This document shows positions 10,520-21,449 of a stretch of 64,000 nucleotides of DNA, piece by piece (the stretch's first letter is position 1; each line of letters opens with the position of its first letter). The DNA comes from Planococcus antarcticus DSM 14505. Its GTDB lineage: Bacteria > Bacillota > Bacilli > Bacillales_A > Planococcaceae. A program made the translations under genes and the position numbers. The stretch is from contig NZ_CP016534.2 in NCBI RefSeq assembly GCF_001687565.2, positions 2,360,501 to 2,424,500 on the forward strand, written 5' to 3'. The notes under the pieces were generated by a model. It was not told the origin of the DNA, searched no databases, and was given only the letters and a program-made list of their open reading frames with translations.

Positions 10520-11917
10520 TTACAGAATAAATTGTGACAAGTCTTTGTTTTTCGCCACATTCTCGAGTTTTTCGTTCACATATTGAGGGGTTATATCAAT
10601 TTGTGCAGGTGAAATCTCAGAAGCTTCGAAAGACAAATCTTCCAACAGGCGCTCCAGTATTGTGTGAAGTCTGCGCGCGCCGATGTTATCTGTGTCCTGA
10701 TTTACTTCATATGCAATTTCTGCAAGTCTGACTATTGAGGCATCATTGAATTGTACCATAACTCCCTCTGTTTCGAGAAGGGCTTTATATTGATTTATTA
10801 AAGAATGTTTTGGTTCTGTTAGAATTTTAACAAAATCCTCTACTTCCAGCTTCTGCAGCTCGACCCGAATCGGGAAACGGCCCTGCAGTTCCGGAATTAA
10901 ATCCGATGGCTTCGACATATGAAAAGCTCCGGCAGCAACAAACAATACATAATCCGTTTTGACCGCTCCGTATTTGGTGGAAACTGTCGAACCTTCAACG
11001 ATTGGCAAAATATCACGCTGAACACCTTCTCGCGAAACATCCGCGGAAGAAGAACTGCTCTTGCTGGCTATTTTATCCATTTCATCGATAAAGATGATGC
11101 CATGCTGTTCAGCACGTTCGATTGCTTCCAGCGCCACTTCCTCATCATCCACTAATTTAGCCGCTTCTTCAGTTGTTAAAATTCTCCGCGCTTCTTTCAC
11201 TTGCAAACGGCGTTTTTTCTTTTTCTTCGGCATCAGTGATGAGAACGCATCCTGCATGTTTGCACCCATCTGTTCCATTCCCGACCCTTGCAATGCATCA
11301 AACATAGAACTTGAATTTTCAACCACTTCAACCGTTATCCATTCGTCCTCTAGTTGACCTGCCTTCAGGTCAGCGGTGATTTCTCTTCTTTTGACACGGA
11401 CTTCCACTTCGGCAGTAGGTTCTTCCTCTTCTTGCTCAAGCTTCTGACCAAAAAGCATCTCCAGCGGATTCTGGTTCGTTTGTTTTTTACGCATCGACGG
11501 TGCCAGTAGTTTCACGATTCGTTCATTAGCGGCTGATTCCGCCTGAAATTGGACCGCTTCAAATTTTTCTTCCTTGACGATCCGCACAGCAGCTTCGACT
11601 AAGTCACGCACCATAGATTCAACATCACGGCCCACATAGCCTACTTCAGTAAACTTCGTCGCTTCCACTTTAATGAAAGGCGCCCCCGTCAATTTAGCAA
11701 TCCGGCGTGCGATTTCAGTTTTCCCAACGCCAGTAGGTCCGATCATCAAAATGTTTTTGGGGATAACTTCGCCCCGCATCTCTTCATCCAGCCGACTTCT
11801 GCGGTAACGGTTGCGCAATGCGATGGCAATCGAACGCTTCGCATCTTTTTGGCCGACAATATAGCGGTCCAGATGGTCAGTAATTTGTCTCGGCGTTAAA
11901 TCAGATTGATTTTTCAT
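10520..11917 (-). CDS. hslU: ATPase subunit of the HslUV (ClpYQ) protease
   Basis: AAA+ unfoldase that feeds proteins to HslV. The Walker A motif is GPTGVGKTE, Walker B is FIDEMDKIA, and the sensor/box VII arginine region is [15 protein letters not shown]. The I-domain insertion lies between the two motifs (acidic and lysine-rich, around residues 120-240). The C-terminus ends in DLSQFIL, matching the peptide that inserts into HslV pockets. It has 465 residues. Its ATG overlaps the hslV stop by one base. Confidence 0.96.
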   Translation of the reverse strand: MKNQSDLTPRQITDHLDRYIVGQKDAKRSIAIALRNRYRRSRLDEEMRGEVIPKNILMIGPTGVGKTEIARRIAKLTGAPFIKVEATKFTEVGYVGRDVESMVRDLVEAAVRIVKEEKFEAVQFQAESAANERIVKLLAPSMRKKQTNQNPLEMLFGQKLEQEEEEPTAEVEVRVKRREITADLKAGQLEDEWITVEVVENSSSMFDALQGSGMEQMGANMQDAFSSLMPKKKKKRRLQVKEARRILTTEEAAKLVDDEEVALEAIERAEQHGIIFIDEMDKIASKSSSSSADVSREGVQRDILPIVEGSTVSTKYGAVKTDYVLFVAAGAFHMSKPSDLIPELQGRFPIRVELQKLEVEDFVKILTEPKHSLINQYKALLETEGVMVQFNDASIVRLAEIAYEVNQDTDNIGARRLHTILERLLEDLSFEASEISPAQIDITPQYVNEKLENVAKNKDLSQFIL

Positions 11918-12462
11918 TAGGACAATTCCTCCACTATGATTTGATGATTGGTATAGACACAGATGTCTGCTGCGGTCTCCAGCGCAGATTGTGCGATTTG
12001 TGTAGCAGTCATATTATCTCCAGCATATTTTTTCAATGCACGACCTGCCGCCAATGCATAGTTTCCGCCTGAACCGATGGCCAGAATTCCATCATCAGGT
12101 TCGATGACTTCCCCGGTGCCTGACACCAACAGCAATTCATCTTTGTTCATGATGATAAGCATGGCTTCTAATTGGCGAAGCATTTTGTCTCCCCGCCATT
12201 GTTTTGCCAGTTCGACTGCCGCGCGCTGAAGATTGCCGTCATACTCTGTCAGCTTGCCTTCAAACATTTCAAACAGCGTAAAAGCATCTGCAACCGATCC
12301 TGCAAATCCAGTCAAAACCTGACCGTTGTATAATTTACGTACTTTTTTTGCTGTATGCTTCATGACCACAGCGTTGCCAAATGTAACCTGTCCATCTCCT
12401 GACATGGCGCATTTGCCGTTATGTTGAACCGCGAATATCGTGGTTGCGTGGAATTCTTGCAT
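11917..12462 (-). CDS. hslV: Peptidase subunit of the HslUV (ClpYQ) protease
   Basis: Proteasome-like peptidase with an N-terminal nucleophile. The 181-residue protein starts [12 protein letters not shown] and has the conserved SGDGQVTFG and [14 protein letters not shown] blocks. From memory, B. subtilis ClpQ starts MSSFHATT and uses Ser2 as nucleophile. Here residue 2 is Gln, so the catalytic residue should instead be a threonine of the TT pair (7-8), exposed by removal of a short propeptide, as in most HslV. AAAGGAG precedes the ATG, so the start is firm. Confidence 0.95.
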   Translation of the reverse strand: MQEFHATTIFAVQHNGKCAMSGDGQVTFGNAVVMKHTAKKVRKLYNGQVLTGFAGSVADAFTLFEMFEGKLTEYDGNLQRAAVELAKQWRGDKMLRQLEAMLIIMNKDELLLVSGTGEVIEPDDGILAIGSGGNYALAAGRALKKYAGDNMTATQIAQSALETAADICVYTNHQIIVEELS

Positions 12463-12478
12463 ATTGAAATTCTCCTTT

Positions 12479-13372
12479 CTAAGCTCTCGGATGTGAATTT
12501 AAATAAGTATTCCGTAAATGTTCTTTGGTGACATGCGTGTAAACCTGTGTGGAACTTAAATGGGAATGCCCAAGCAATTCTTGGACAGTCCGAATATCGG
12601 CTCCATTATTTATTAGATGAGTTGCAAACGTATGGCGGATCATATGCGGATAAATAGAAGAATTGACAGAGGCCTTTTTCATGCATTCGCTTAAAATATG
12701 GCGAACACCTCGATCAGTTACGGTCTCTCCCCGGCTATTTACAAACAAGTAATCGTGTTTTTGGTTCTTCATGAGTTTGGGACGCGCATTCTCTATATAA
12801 TGTTCCAGGGCGTCCTGTGCAAATTGACCATATGGGATATAACGTTCTTTGCGCCCTTTTCCCATCACTTTGACAATCTGTATTGTCTGATCCAGGTCAC
12901 CCAGGCGGATAGAGACGCATTCACTGACACGCATACCTGTCGCATACAGCAACTCCAGAAGCGCTGTATTGCGAATCGATAGTTTGTCTTCCCCCAGAAC
13001 CGACTTGAAAAGCTGTGCCAGCTCCTCCTCATAGAAAAATTGTGGCAATCGCTCTTCTTTTTTCGGATGATACAGCGATCTGAACGCGGCCTCATCCAAT
13101 CCAAACTCACGATTACCGTAATGGAAAAAGGAGCGGATCGCAGAAATTTTCCTAGAAACAGTAGTTCGCGATAATTTGGCATCGTATAGTTTTGTCACAT
13201 AGTTTCGAGCATGTATATATTCGACTTCTCTGATATCAGGTACGCCTTCTGCATTCAGAAACAGAAAAAAATCCGCCAAATCATGTGCATAATGCTGGAC
13301 GGTGTGTTCAGAATAATTCTTCTCCAGTTGAATATAGGTCATAAAAGATTCAAGCATCTTTTCTTTCTCCAT
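12479..13372 (-). CDS. xerC: Tyrosine recombinase XerC (CodV)
   Basis: Resolves chromosome dimers at dif together with XerD. It has 297 residues: an N-terminal SAM-like core-binding domain (1-90) and a catalytic domain with Arg in TGMRVSE, the [10 protein letters not shown] box (H-x-x-R), HSHLSST and the nucleophile Tyr278 in QVYTHV. A TTG further upstream (13399) is open, but the ATG at 13372 has GAAAGGCGGAG five bases before it. It is first gene of the codY operon; its promoter overlaps the trmFO terminator. Confidence 0.94.
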   Translation of the reverse strand: MEKEKMLESFMTYIQLEKNYSEHTVQHYAHDLADFFLFLNAEGVPDIREVEYIHARNYVTKLYDAKLSRTTVSRKISAIRSFFHYGNREFGLDEAAFRSLYHPKKEERLPQFFYEEELAQLFKSVLGEDKLSIRNTALLELLYATGMRVSECVSIRLGDLDQTIQIVKVMGKGRKERYIPYGQFAQDALEHYIENARPKLMKNQKHDYLFVNSRGETVTDRGVRHILSECMKKASVNSSIYPHMIRHTFATHLINNGADIRTVQELLGHSHLSSTQVYTHVTKEHLRNTYLNSHPRA

Positions 13373-13397
13373 ATACGCTCCGCCTTTCACCAAATAC

Positions 13398-13434
13398 AAA
13401 AGCCTCTAAATTATACCAACATTTAGAGGCTTTT
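13398..13434 (-). terminator. Terminator of trmFO
   Basis: A 14-bp perfect stem (13398-13411 with 13421-13434) starts six bases beyond the trmFO stop. On the minus strand its 3' arm ends in GGCTTTTGTATTT. The loop holds the -10 box of the next promoter. Confidence 0.8.
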
Positions 13435-13439
13435 ATCAA
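13410..13439 (-). promoter_or_regulatory. Sigma-A promoter of xerC-hslV-hslU-codY inside the trmFO terminator
   Basis: Minus strand: -35 TTGATA (13434-13439) beside the trmFO stop, 18-base spacer, extended -10 TGGTATAAT (13410-13415 for the hexamer). The spacer is the ascending arm of the terminator stem and the -10 lies in its loop. Confidence 0.7.
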
Positions 13440-14750
13440 TTAAACCGTTACTGTATTCATATAATTTTGAATTGAATCAAGTGCCCGGTTTGCGTGTCTT
13501 TCTGCACGTTCTTGTTTCGAGCGAATCCGTTCACCCAAATCCGGGAATAAGCCAAAATTGACATTCATCGGCTGGAAATTCTTGCTGTCCGCTTCTGTAA
13601 TGTAACGAGCCATGCTGCCCAAAGCCGTTTCGGCTGGAAAAACTAGCAATTCTTCGCCCAATGCTAATTTCGCTGCATTGATTCCTGCTAGTAACCCGCT
13701 TCCTGCAGATTCTACGTACCCTTCGACTCCAGTCATTTGACCTGCGAAGAAGATATTCGCATCCGCCTTCAGCTGATACGTCGGTTTCAGTACGCGTGGT
13801 GAGTTGATGAACGTGTTACGGTGCATCACACCATAACGCACAATTTCCACATTCTCTAAACCAGGGATTAATTTCAATACCTCTTTTTGAGGTCCCCATT
13901 TTAAATGCGTCTGGAATCCAACAATGTTGTAAAGCGTTCCAGCTGCGTCGTCTTGGCGAAGTTGAACCACCGCATATGGCCGTTCACCTGTTTTTGGATC
14001 TTCCAACCCAACCGGTTTCATCGGCCCAAACGTTAACGTTTTTTCACCTCTTGCTGCCATTACTTCAACCGGCATACAGCCTTCAAAATAAATCTCTTTT
14101 TCAAATTCTTTTAATGGCACGACTTCCGCTTGGACAAGTGCGGTATGGAACCGCTTGAACTCTTCTTCTGTCATCGGACAGTTTAAATAAGCCGCTTCTC
14201 CTTTGTCGTAACGAGACTTCAAATATACTTTATCCATATCGATGCTGTCTTTTTCAACGATTGGCGCTGCAGCGTCGTAAAAGTACAAGTATTCCTCGCC
14301 AGTCAATTTGCGGATCTTTTCAGCAAGTGCTGGTGACGTCAGCGGTCCAGTTGCGATGATCGTAATGCCTTCCGGAATTTCCGTCACTTCTTCGTTAATC
14401 ACTTCTACTAATGGATGATTTTTTACTTTGTCAGTAACTGCCGCCGCAAATTCGTGGCGATCCACTGCAAGTGCTCCACCAGCCGGGACAGATGCACGGT
14501 CAGCTGAATCGATAATCACCGAATCCAATTTCCGCATTTCTTCTTTGATGACTCCCACCGCATTGGTTAGAGAGTTAGCGCGCAATGAATTACTGCAGAC
14601 TAACTCGGCAAATTTGTCTGTGTGATGGGCTGCAGTTTGTTTGACAGGTCGCATTTCGTATAGACGGACGTTAACTCCGCGTTTTGCGATTTGCCACGCT
14701 GCTTCACTACCAGCTAATCCTGCTCCAATTACGTTTACATATTTCGCCAT
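13440..14750 (-). CDS. trmFO: Folate- and FAD-dependent tRNA (uracil-54-C5)-methyltransferase
   Basis: Makes ribothymidine 54 in the T loop of tRNA using methylene-tetrahydrofolate instead of SAM. It has 436 residues. The FAD-binding Rossmann motif [14 protein letters not shown] is at the N-terminus, and the family blocks [15 protein letters not shown] and [14 protein letters not shown] follow, the latter near the C-terminal FAD site. The open frame begins 15 codons earlier, but AGAGGTG six bases before the ATG at 14750 sets the start. It lies downstream of topA as in B. subtilis. Confidence 0.95.
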   Translation of the reverse strand: MAKYVNVIGAGLAGSEAAWQIAKRGVNVRLYEMRPVKQTAAHHTDKFAELVCSNSLRANSLTNAVGVIKEEMRKLDSVIIDSADRASVPAGGALAVDRHEFAAAVTDKVKNHPLVEVINEEVTEIPEGITIIATGPLTSPALAEKIRKLTGEEYLYFYDAAAPIVEKDSIDMDKVYLKSRYDKGEAAYLNCPMTEEEFKRFHTALVQAEVVPLKEFEKEIYFEGCMPVEVMAARGEKTLTFGPMKPVGLEDPKTGERPYAVVQLRQDDAAGTLYNIVGFQTHLKWGPQKEVLKLIPGLENVEIVRYGVMHRNTFINSPRVLKPTYQLKADANIFFAGQMTGVEGYVESAGSGLLAGINAAKLALGEELLVFPAETALGSMARYITEADSKNFQPMNVNFGLFPDLGERIRSKQERAERHANRALDSIQNYMNTVTV

Positions 14751-14769
14751 TTTGAACACCTCTATAATA

Positions 14770-16839
14770 TTATTGAACTTCTTCTTTATAATCACAGTTC
14801 GTGCAATTGATCTGAACGCCTTTTTTCACTTTTTTCTCAACCAGCAATTCGTTGCATTTCGGACAAGGACGTTCGATCGGTTTGTCCCATGATACGAATT
14901 CACATTCCGGATAGCGTTCACAGCCATAGAAAATCCGGCGCTTCTTGCTTTTTCTTTCAACAATCTCGCCTTCTTTGCATGTTGGGCATTTGACGCCAAT
15001 ATGCTTGACGATGGCTTTTGTATTCCGGCATTCTGGAAAATTGCTGCACGCCATGAATTTGCCGTAACGCCCCAGTTTGTAGACCATCGGCGAACCGCAT
15101 AACTCACAATCTTCACCTACAGGCTCATCTTTAATCTGGACTTTTTCCATTTCCTCTTCTGCCACTTCGACGTTTTTCTCAAATTCAACGTAAAATGCGT
15201 CGATAATGGAGCGCCAATCGATTTCACCTTCTTCAACGGTATCCAAATCATGTTCCATTTTCGCGGTAAATTCGATATTCAGAATATCCGGGAAAAATTC
15301 GAGTACCAGCTGATGGACGATTTCACCCAACTCGGTTGGAATGAAACGCTTAGCATCCAGCGTCACATACCCGCGCTTCTGGATGGTATCCAGTGTTGGC
15401 GCATAGGTTGACGGACGTCCTATTCCAAGCTCTTCTAGTGTCCGTACTAAACGAGCCTCTGTAAAACGCGGAGGCGGCTGCGTAAAATGCTGATTCGGCG
15501 TAACTTCAATCGCTTTCACGACGTCACCTTCAGCCATTTCTGGCAAAATATTATCTTTTTCTTCTTTTTGATCGTCTGTACCTTCAATATACAGCTTCAT
15601 GAAACCAGGGAACTTAACTTGTGAACCGTTTGCGCGGAACACTGCTTCGCCGTTCTGCAATTCAGCCATAACCGTATCCAAAACTGCCGGTGACATCTGG
15701 CTAGCAACGAAACGATCCCAAATTAGTTTGTACAGTCGGTAAAGGTCTCGTGACAGAATACTCTTCATCGATTCGGGTGTCCGCATAACACTTGTCGGAC
15801 GCACGGCTTCGTGGGCATCCTGTGATTTCGCTGACTGCTTGGCAGCAACTTTTTGTGTAACATATTGTTCACCATAGTTCTCCACGATAAAGTCGATTGT
15901 ATCTTTTTTCGCTGTATCCGAGATTCGAGTAGAGTCTGTTCGCATATACGTGATTAAACCGGTAATGCCTTCTTTCCCTACCGAAATGCCTTCGTACAAT
16001 TGTTGCGCGAGCATCATTGTCTTTTTAGCTCGGTAATTTAATTTGCGGGCAGCTTCCTGTTGGAGTGAAGAAGTTGTAAAAGAAGGGGATGGATTTCTTT
16101 TTCTCTCTTTTTTCACCACACGGTTTACTGTAAAGTCTTTGCCTGTCATCGAAGACATGACTGCTTTAACGTCTGCTTCATTGTGCAGTTTCATTTTTTC
16201 TTTTGTATTGCCATAAAATTGTGCTTCGAATGTCTTCTTGGCTTTTTCAAATTCTCCAGTGATCGACCAGTATTCTTCAGGTTCAAAACTCTTGATTTCA
16301 TTTTCCCGATCGATGACTAAACGGAGTGCCACTGATTGTACGCGTCCGGCTGATAAGCCCTTTTTAACTTTTTTCCAAAGCAAAGGACTAATGCTATAGC
16401 CAACGAGGCGATCTAAAATCCGTCGTGCCTGTTGTGCATCGACCAAGTCCATATCGATTTTGCGTGGATGTTTAAATGACTCTTTAATGGCGTCTTTGGT
16501 GATTTCATTAAAAACGACACGGCAATCCGAAGTTTGGTCAATGCCGAGTGCCGTAGCCAAATGCCATGCAATTGCTTCTCCTTCTCTGTCGGGGTCAGCC
16601 GCGAGAAAGACTTTCTTCGCTTTTTTTGCTTCTTTTTTAAGATCTTGTAATATTGGTCCTTTACCTCTTATCGTAATATAACGAGGTTCATAATTGTTTT
16701 CCACGTCTACACCCATTTGACTCCGGGGCAAATCGCGCAAATGTCCAAGTGAAGCACGGACTTTATATTTCTTACCCAAATATCGTTCGATTGTCTTAGC
16801 CTTTGCAGGCGACTCAACAATCACTAAAAAATCCGCCAT
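14770..16839 (-). CDS. topA: DNA topoisomerase I
   Basis: Type IA enzyme that relaxes negative supercoils. The Toprim domain has Glu9 in [10 protein letters not shown] and DPDREGE at 82-88, and the active-site Tyr298 is in [12 protein letters not shown]. The C-terminus carries three four-cysteine zinc ribbons (starting CELC, CPTC and CPKC). It has 689 residues. Upstream in-frame codons overlap the GAGGAGG ribosome site, so the ATG at 16839 is the start. It follows dprA, the usual Bacillales order. Confidence 0.97.
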   Translation of the reverse strand: MADFLVIVESPAKAKTIERYLGKKYKVRASLGHLRDLPRSQMGVDVENNYEPRYITIRGKGPILQDLKKEAKKAKKVFLAADPDREGEAIAWHLATALGIDQTSDCRVVFNEITKDAIKESFKHPRKIDMDLVDAQQARRILDRLVGYSISPLLWKKVKKGLSAGRVQSVALRLVIDRENEIKSFEPEEYWSITGEFEKAKKTFEAQFYGNTKEKMKLHNEADVKAVMSSMTGKDFTVNRVVKKERKRNPSPSFTTSSLQQEAARKLNYRAKKTMMLAQQLYEGISVGKEGITGLITYMRTDSTRISDTAKKDTIDFIVENYGEQYVTQKVAAKQSAKSQDAHEAVRPTSVMRTPESMKSILSRDLYRLYKLIWDRFVASQMSPAVLDTVMAELQNGEAVFRANGSQVKFPGFMKLYIEGTDDQKEEKDNILPEMAEGDVVKAIEVTPNQHFTQPPPRFTEARLVRTLEELGIGRPSTYAPTLDTIQKRGYVTLDAKRFIPTELGEIVHQLVLEFFPDILNIEFTAKMEHDLDTVEEGEIDWRSIIDAFYVEFEKNVEVAEEEMEKVQIKDEPVGEDCELCGSPMVYKLGRYGKFMACSNFPECRNTKAIVKHIGVKCPTCKEGEIVERKSKKRRIFYGCERYPECEFVSWDKPIERPCPKCNELLVEKKVKKGVQINCTNCDYKEEVQ

Positions 16840-16941
16840 AACCATTTCCTCCTCATAGAGGCTTCTCAAAAATACTTAAAAGAATTACCTGTTGCAAAAT
16901 GTATAACAGATTTTGGCTTAATGCAAGGCTTTTCGTTTTTT

Positions 16942-17838
16942 TCATTCTTTTTCAGCTGTCATTTGCTGGTATTCTTCTAGTACCTGCCAGCCATTCCAGA
17001 CCGGTTTTGCCCCTTCTGAAATTAATTTATGCGGCCCTTCGGATAAAGGCGATCCAATATCACCTGGAATCGCGAAAATATCTTTTCCATGGTCCAGCGC
17101 ATGTTCAATTGTACTCAAAGTACCACTTTTGACTTGAGCTTCAGTCACGATAATTCCTTTAGACAAACCACTGATAATGCGATTTCTCATCGGAAAATTC
17201 CATTTCCGTGGCTCCATATAGGGAGGATATTCAGTTAAAACTAAATGTTTTTCTTCTATTATATTATTTAATACAGCATTTTCTTTCGGGTAGGGATGGA
17301 GAAAACCACTGCCTGTGACAGCAATTGTCCGGCCGCCCATTTCAATCGTTTTTTGATGTGCCATGGCATCCGCTCCTCTTGCCAGTCCACTGACAATGAC
17401 AAAACCATTTTCAACTAGCGGTGGAACGATTTTTTGCAGAGCCTTTTGTGTATAGGATGAGGCTTTTCGTGAACCGATAATGGCAATCTTTTTGGGTTCT
17501 GCCAATAGTGTGTGGTCTCCTTTGGCATAAAGAACAGCGGGTGGATCAATCAGTTCTAGCAGGCTCTCAGGGTAGAGGGGATGCTGATAAGATATGGGGA
17601 GTATCTTATATTTCTCGTAGGTTTCACTTAAGGGGAATGTTAGAGATTGTAGATAAGAAGCTTTCAGTTTGACTGCCTGCTCGATCTTCACATTCAAGAG
17701 CCACATCAACTCATTCGGTGATTTCTTTTCAAGTTTTGACAGATCGTGGTCTTCTGCCAGCAACGGCAGTAATTTCTGTAAGCTTTTGGGATAGACGTAG
17801 TGCAACGCTAATAAACGCTCCGTGAATTCTTTGTTCAT
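16942..17838 (-). CDS. dprA: DNA-processing protein DprA (Smf)
   Basis: Loads RecA on incoming single-stranded DNA during transformation. It has 298 residues. The Rossmann-like DprA domain has IIGSRKASSYT, VSGLARGADAMAH and GSGFLHPYPKEN, with MRNRIISGLS after them, all family hallmarks. There is no extra C-terminal winged helix, as in the short Bacillales form. RBS AGGAGG. Presence of the gene alone does not show that the strain is naturally competent. Confidence 0.94.
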   Translation of the reverse strand: MNKEFTERLLALHYVYPKSLQKLLPLLAEDHDLSKLEKKSPNELMWLLNVKIEQAVKLKASYLQSLTFPLSETYEKYKILPISYQHPLYPESLLELIDPPAVLYAKGDHTLLAEPKKIAIIGSRKASSYTQKALQKIVPPLVENGFVIVSGLARGADAMAHQKTIEMGGRTIAVTGSGFLHPYPKENAVLNNIIEEKHLVLTEYPPYMEPRKWNFPMRNRIISGLSKGIIVTEAQVKSGTLSTIEHALDHGKDIFAIPGDIGSPLSEGPHKLISEGAKPVWNGWQVLEEYQQMTAEKE

Positions 17839-18209
17839 TTTGTTCCTCCTGTTCTATTTTTAGTTAAAAATCAGGTGCAGCAACTAGGTTGCAGCCTATC
17901 TCCATACTAATTGGTTTTACCCTAGTAGTAAACCTGCAATACATTGCCACAATTCGTACATTTTTAAATCCCTAAAGCAGCTAGACTTTGACCATACCTT
18001 ATAAACAACTCTTTTAACCTGTTTCACAATTTCTGTCGGAGCCCTTATCCTTTTAACTACAATTTTCAATGTTGTTACACTTTTATCAATGCTAAAATAT
18101 ACCCAACGGCTTTTGCTTACAAGGATTTCCCGTAGATTAAACCGACAAAGCTAACAAAGAATTTCTGAGGTCCAATTTCGGCGCTGAAATACGAGCAAGG
18201 AAAACATTG
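17839..18209. other. Gene-free stretch between sucD and dprA
   Basis: I see no gene, structured RNA or clear repeat in this AT-rich stretch. It should contain the dprA promoter, but no convincing -35/-10 pair was picked out by eye. Confidence 0.5.
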
Positions 18210-18251
18210 AAAAAAGGCTCAAAACGTCGCATTATCAACGTTTTGAGCCTT
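18210..18251 (-). terminator. Terminator of sucCD
   Basis: A 14-bp perfect stem (18214-18227 with 18238-18251), followed on the minus strand by a T run (18210-18215), just after the sucD stop. Confidence 0.9.
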
Positions 18252-18260
18252 GATTTTGTA

Positions 18261-19163
18261 TTAATGAGTTTTACATTTATCGTATAACCCTTTTTCTCTA
18301 ATAACTTGGATCAAAGTTTCTCCGATAACAGATGGAGTGTCTGCAACTTCGATTCCAGCTTCATTCATTGCTTTGATTTTATCAGCAGCCGTTCCTTTAC
18401 CGCCAGAAATAATCGCACCGGCGTGGCCCATACGTTTTCCTTCAGGTGCAGTTTGTCCGCCAATAAATCCTACTACAGGTTTTGTCATGTTCGCTTTAAC
18501 CCACTCAGCAGCTTCTTCTTCAGCTGTTCCGCCGATTTCACCGATCATAACGACTGCGTAAGTATCTTCATCTTCGTTGAATTCTTTCAACACGTCGATA
18601 AAGTTCGTGCCGTTAACTGGGTCTCCACCGATGCCGACAGCTGTCGACTGGCCAATTCCCTCTTCAGACAATTGGTGAGTTGCTTCATACGTCAATGTAC
18701 CTGAACGTGAAACAACGCCAACGTGTCCTTTCTTGTGAATGTATCCAGGCATGATGCCGATTTTACATTCGTCCGGAGTAATTACGCCCGGGCAGTTTGG
18801 TCCAACAAGACGTGTTTTCTTGCCTTCCATGTAACGCTTCACTTTGACCATATCCAAAACTGGAATATGCTCAGTGATACAAATTGCCATATCAAGCTCA
18901 GCTTCAACAGCTTCAAGAATTGCGTCTGCCGCAAAAGGTGCCGGTACGTAAATTACAGATACATTCGCCCCTGTAGCTTTAACTGCATCTTCTACAGTAT
19001 TGAAGACAGGTACGCCTTCAGCTTCAGTTCCGCCTTTACCTGGTGTTACACCCGCAACGATTTTCGTTCCGTATTCAAGCATTTGCTTTGTATGGAAAAG
19101 GGCAGTTGACCCTGTAATTCCTTGTACAAGCACTTTTGTGTCTTTGTTAATGTATACACTCAT
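18261..19163 (-). CDS. sucD: Succinyl-CoA ligase (ADP-forming), alpha subunit
   Basis: TCA-cycle enzyme making ATP while splitting succinyl-CoA. The alpha subunit binds CoA and carries the phosphorylated histidine. The CoA-binding part begins [31 protein letters not shown] follows, and the active-site region [14 protein letters not shown] contains the phospho-histidine. It has 300 residues. It lies 18 bases after sucC. Confidence 0.96.
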   Translation of the reverse strand: MSVYINKDTKVLVQGITGSTALFHTKQMLEYGTKIVAGVTPGKGGTEAEGVPVFNTVEDAVKATGANVSVIYVPAPFAADAILEAVEAELDMAICITEHIPVLDMVKVKRYMEGKKTRLVGPNCPGVITPDECKIGIMPGYIHKKGHVGVVSRSGTLTYEATHQLSEEGIGQSTAVGIGGDPVNGTNFIDVLKEFNEDEDTYAVVMIGEIGGTAEEEAAEWVKANMTKPVVGFIGGQTAPEGKRMGHAGAIISGGKGTAADKIKAMNEAGIEVADTPSVIGETLIQVIREKGLYDKCKTH

Positions 19164-19181
19164 TTTTGTCCCTGCCCTTCT

Positions 19182-20342
19182 TTAGCCTACAAGTTCTACG
19201 ATCTGTTTAGCGCCATCTGCCATTGTTCCAGCAGCTACGATATTAAGACCTGATTCATTAAGCAGTTTTTTACCGATTTCTACATTTGTTCCTTCAAGAC
19301 GGACTACAAGCGGTACATCTAAGCTTACTTCTTTCGCAGCTTGGATGACGCCTTCCGCAATGATGTCACACTTCATGATACCGCCGAAAATGTTAACGAA
19401 AATTCCTTTTACATTCTTATCAGAAAGAATGATTTTGAAAGCTTCCGTTACTTTTTCAGCGGTCGCACCGCCCCCAACGTCAAGGAAGTTAGCGGGTGTT
19501 CCGCCGTAGTAGTTGATCGTATCCATTGTTGCCATAGCAAGTCCGGCGCCGTTAACCATACAGCCGATGTTCCCATCCAAAGAAATATAGCTCAAGTCAT
19601 ACTTGGAAGCTTCAATTTCTTTTGCATCCTCTTCGTCGAAATCACGAAGTTCCACAATGTCTTTGTGGCGGTAAAGAGCGTTTTCATCGAAATCGAATTT
19701 CGCATCAAGTGCTAAAATATTGCCGTCGCCAGTTTCAACTAACGGGTTGATTTCAACGATTGACGCATCTTTTTCGATGAATACAGTGTATAGGCCAAGC
19801 ATGAATTTCGCTGCTTTGTTGACAAGCTTCGGCGGAATGTTCATGTTGAAAGCCATGCGGCGTGCCTGAAAACCGGTCAAACCGATCACTGGATCGATAA
19901 TTTCTTTGAAGATTTTTTCAGGAGTATTCTCAGAAACTTCCTCGATATCGACTCCGCCTTCTTCAGAACCCATAAGAGTGACACGTGAAGTTTGGCGATC
20001 AAGCACCAATCCAACATAGTATTCTTTCTTAATGTCAGATCCTTCTTCGATTAAAAGACGTTTAATTTCTTTGCCTTCTGGGCCTGTCTGATGAGTCACA
20101 AGAACTTTACCTAAAAGTTCTTTTGCGTATGTACGGACTTCATCCAGGTTTTTAGCGATTTTAACACCGCCAGCTTTGCCTCGTCCACCTGCGTGGATTT
20201 GTGCTTTTACCACGACAATATCCGTACTCAGTTCTTTAGCTGCCTTTACTGCTTCTTCCGGAGAAAAAGCAACTGTGCCGTAAGAAACTGCTACGCCGTA
20301 TTGTCTGAGGAGTTCTTTTCCTTGATATTCATGGATATTCAT
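19182..20342 (-). CDS. sucC: Succinyl-CoA ligase (ADP-forming), beta subunit
   Basis: Partner of SucD, giving nucleotide specificity and the succinate site. The N-terminal ATP-grasp domain starts [17 protein letters not shown], with [15 protein letters not shown] for nucleotide binding. The C-terminal ligase domain has [15 protein letters not shown] and [12 protein letters not shown]. It has 386 residues, normal length. GGAG precedes the ATG, and a good promoter lies at 20392-20420. Confidence 0.96.
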   Translation of the reverse strand: MNIHEYQGKELLRQYGVAVSYGTVAFSPEEAVKAAKELSTDIVVVKAQIHAGGRGKAGGVKIAKNLDEVRTYAKELLGKVLVTHQTGPEGKEIKRLLIEEGSDIKKEYYVGLVLDRQTSRVTLMGSEEGGVDIEEVSENTPEKIFKEIIDPVIGLTGFQARRMAFNMNIPPKLVNKAAKFMLGLYTVFIEKDASIVEINPLVETGDGNILALDAKFDFDENALYRHKDIVELRDFDEEDAKEIEASKYDLSYISLDGNIGCMVNGAGLAMATMDTINYYGGTPANFLDVGGGATAEKVTEAFKIILSDKNVKGIFVNIFGGIMKCDIIAEGVIQAAKEVSLDVPLVVRLEGTNVEIGKKLLNESGLNIVAAGTMADGAKQIVELVG

Positions 20343-20391
20343 CTGTCATCCTCCAATCAAACATCTCTATCGTAATTTTATTACCTTTACC

Positions 20392-20420
20392 ATTGTATTA
20401 AAGTTGTCATAAAATGTCCA
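20392..20420 (-). promoter_or_regulatory. Sigma-A promoter of sucCD
   Basis: Minus strand: -35 TGGACA (20415-20420), 17-base spacer, -10 TACAAT (20392-20397), about 50 bases before the sucC start. No CcpA or CodY operator was clear by eye. Confidence 0.65.
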
Positions 20421-20454
20421 CCGTTGTTAGCTGTTCCGACAAAACTTCATCCGT

Positions 20455-21234
20455 TTAAAACAGTGAATTTTTCGTCAAAATAGATTTGATTGGTTCGAAC
20501 GTCGTTCGGTGAATTTTACAAGGTCCGTGCTTTCCAAGTGCCGCGACATGTTCTTTCGTTCCATAACCAGCGTGCTTCTCAAAACCATATTGTGGATATT
20601 GAACTGCGTAGTCAGCCATAAGGGCATCTCTTCCCGTCTTAGCTAAAATAGAAGCCGCCGCAATACTCAAGCTCTTAGCATCGCCTTTAATGATGGACTG
20701 ACATGGCATTGGCAGCTCCAGCATCATGGCATCAGCCAGCACGACAACCGGCTTCGGAGACAGCGCCAGAGCCGCTTCGGTCATGGAGCTTCTTGTCGCC
20801 TGATAGATATTAATCCGATCAATTTCCTCGGGCGGCTGGACATGGACTGCATAGCTGACAGCAATTCTCTTGATAATTTCTGCAAACTGATCACGTTTAG
20901 CTCTACTTAATTGCTTGGAATCGTCCAATCCGATTAGACTAGAACAATCTTCTGGTAGGATTACTGCGGCGGTAACGACAGGACCCGCGAGCGGCCCTCT
21001 GCCTGCTTCGTCAATTCCTGCCACAAAATCGGAATTCAACTTTCTGTACAGATCGTCGAATTGCAGTTTTAAGTTGTGATTTTCTAGCAACTTTTTCCGC
21101 TGCACTTGTTTTCGTTGCCAAGATGCCAATAAAACTTGAACACTTTTTCGCGAATCATCTGTGAGCTCATCCATCCACGGCTGCCATTCCGTTACTCCAT
21201 TCAATTTCTCTTTTATTTCAGTTGTCGTTTGCAT
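20455..21234 (-). CDS. rnhB: Ribonuclease HII
   Basis: Removes ribonucleotides from DNA and RNA of RNA-DNA hybrids. The catalytic DEAGRG starts at residue 75 (VAGIDEAGRGPLAGPV). LADAMMLELP and the KHAGYGTKEH block complete the type 2 RNase H core. The first 65 or so residues form the N-terminal extension usual in Bacillales RnhB. It has 259 residues. It is between rbgA and sucC. Confidence 0.95.
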   Translation of the reverse strand: MQTTTEIKEKLNGVTEWQPWMDELTDDSRKSVQVLLASWQRKQVQRKKLLENHNLKLQFDDLYRKLNSDFVAGIDEAGRGPLAGPVVTAAVILPEDCSSLIGLDDSKQLSRAKRDQFAEIIKRIAVSYAVHVQPPEEIDRINIYQATRSSMTEAALALSPKPVVVLADAMMLELPMPCQSIIKGDAKSLSIAAASILAKTGRDALMADYAVQYPQYGFEKHAGYGTKEHVAALGKHGPCKIHRTTFEPIKSILTKNSLF

Positions 21235-21394
21235 TTCTTCAACTTCTTTCTTTACTGATTTCTTTTAAAAAAGGATTGTCTATTGCGGTGCTATGTATCA
21301 GCAATGATTTTATTAACAGGACTCTCCAATTGGCGCAGTAGTCTTTACTGGAATCAGAGAGGTTGATAACGGGTTGATTCGCTTTCCATCATAT

Positions 21395-21428
21395 CAAAAA
21401 AGCCATTCCCCGAAATCGAGGAACAGCT
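21395..21428 (-). terminator. Terminator of rbgA
   Basis: A 12-bp stem including G-U pairs (21401-21412 with 21417-21428, loop AAAT) is followed on the minus strand by six T (21395-21400). It separates rbgA from rnhB. Confidence 0.8.
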
Positions 21429-21449
21429 GGTTATCTGATAGGGGGACCT

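Noticed and set aside
17839..18209. Riboswitch or small RNA between sucD and dprA
   Set aside because: No recognisable conserved core, hairpin with T run or promoter apart from the sucD terminator.
18306..18704. 132-codon plus-strand frame inside sucD
   Set aside because: It is the antisense shadow of a well-conserved gene; low-complexity Phe/Ser-rich translation.
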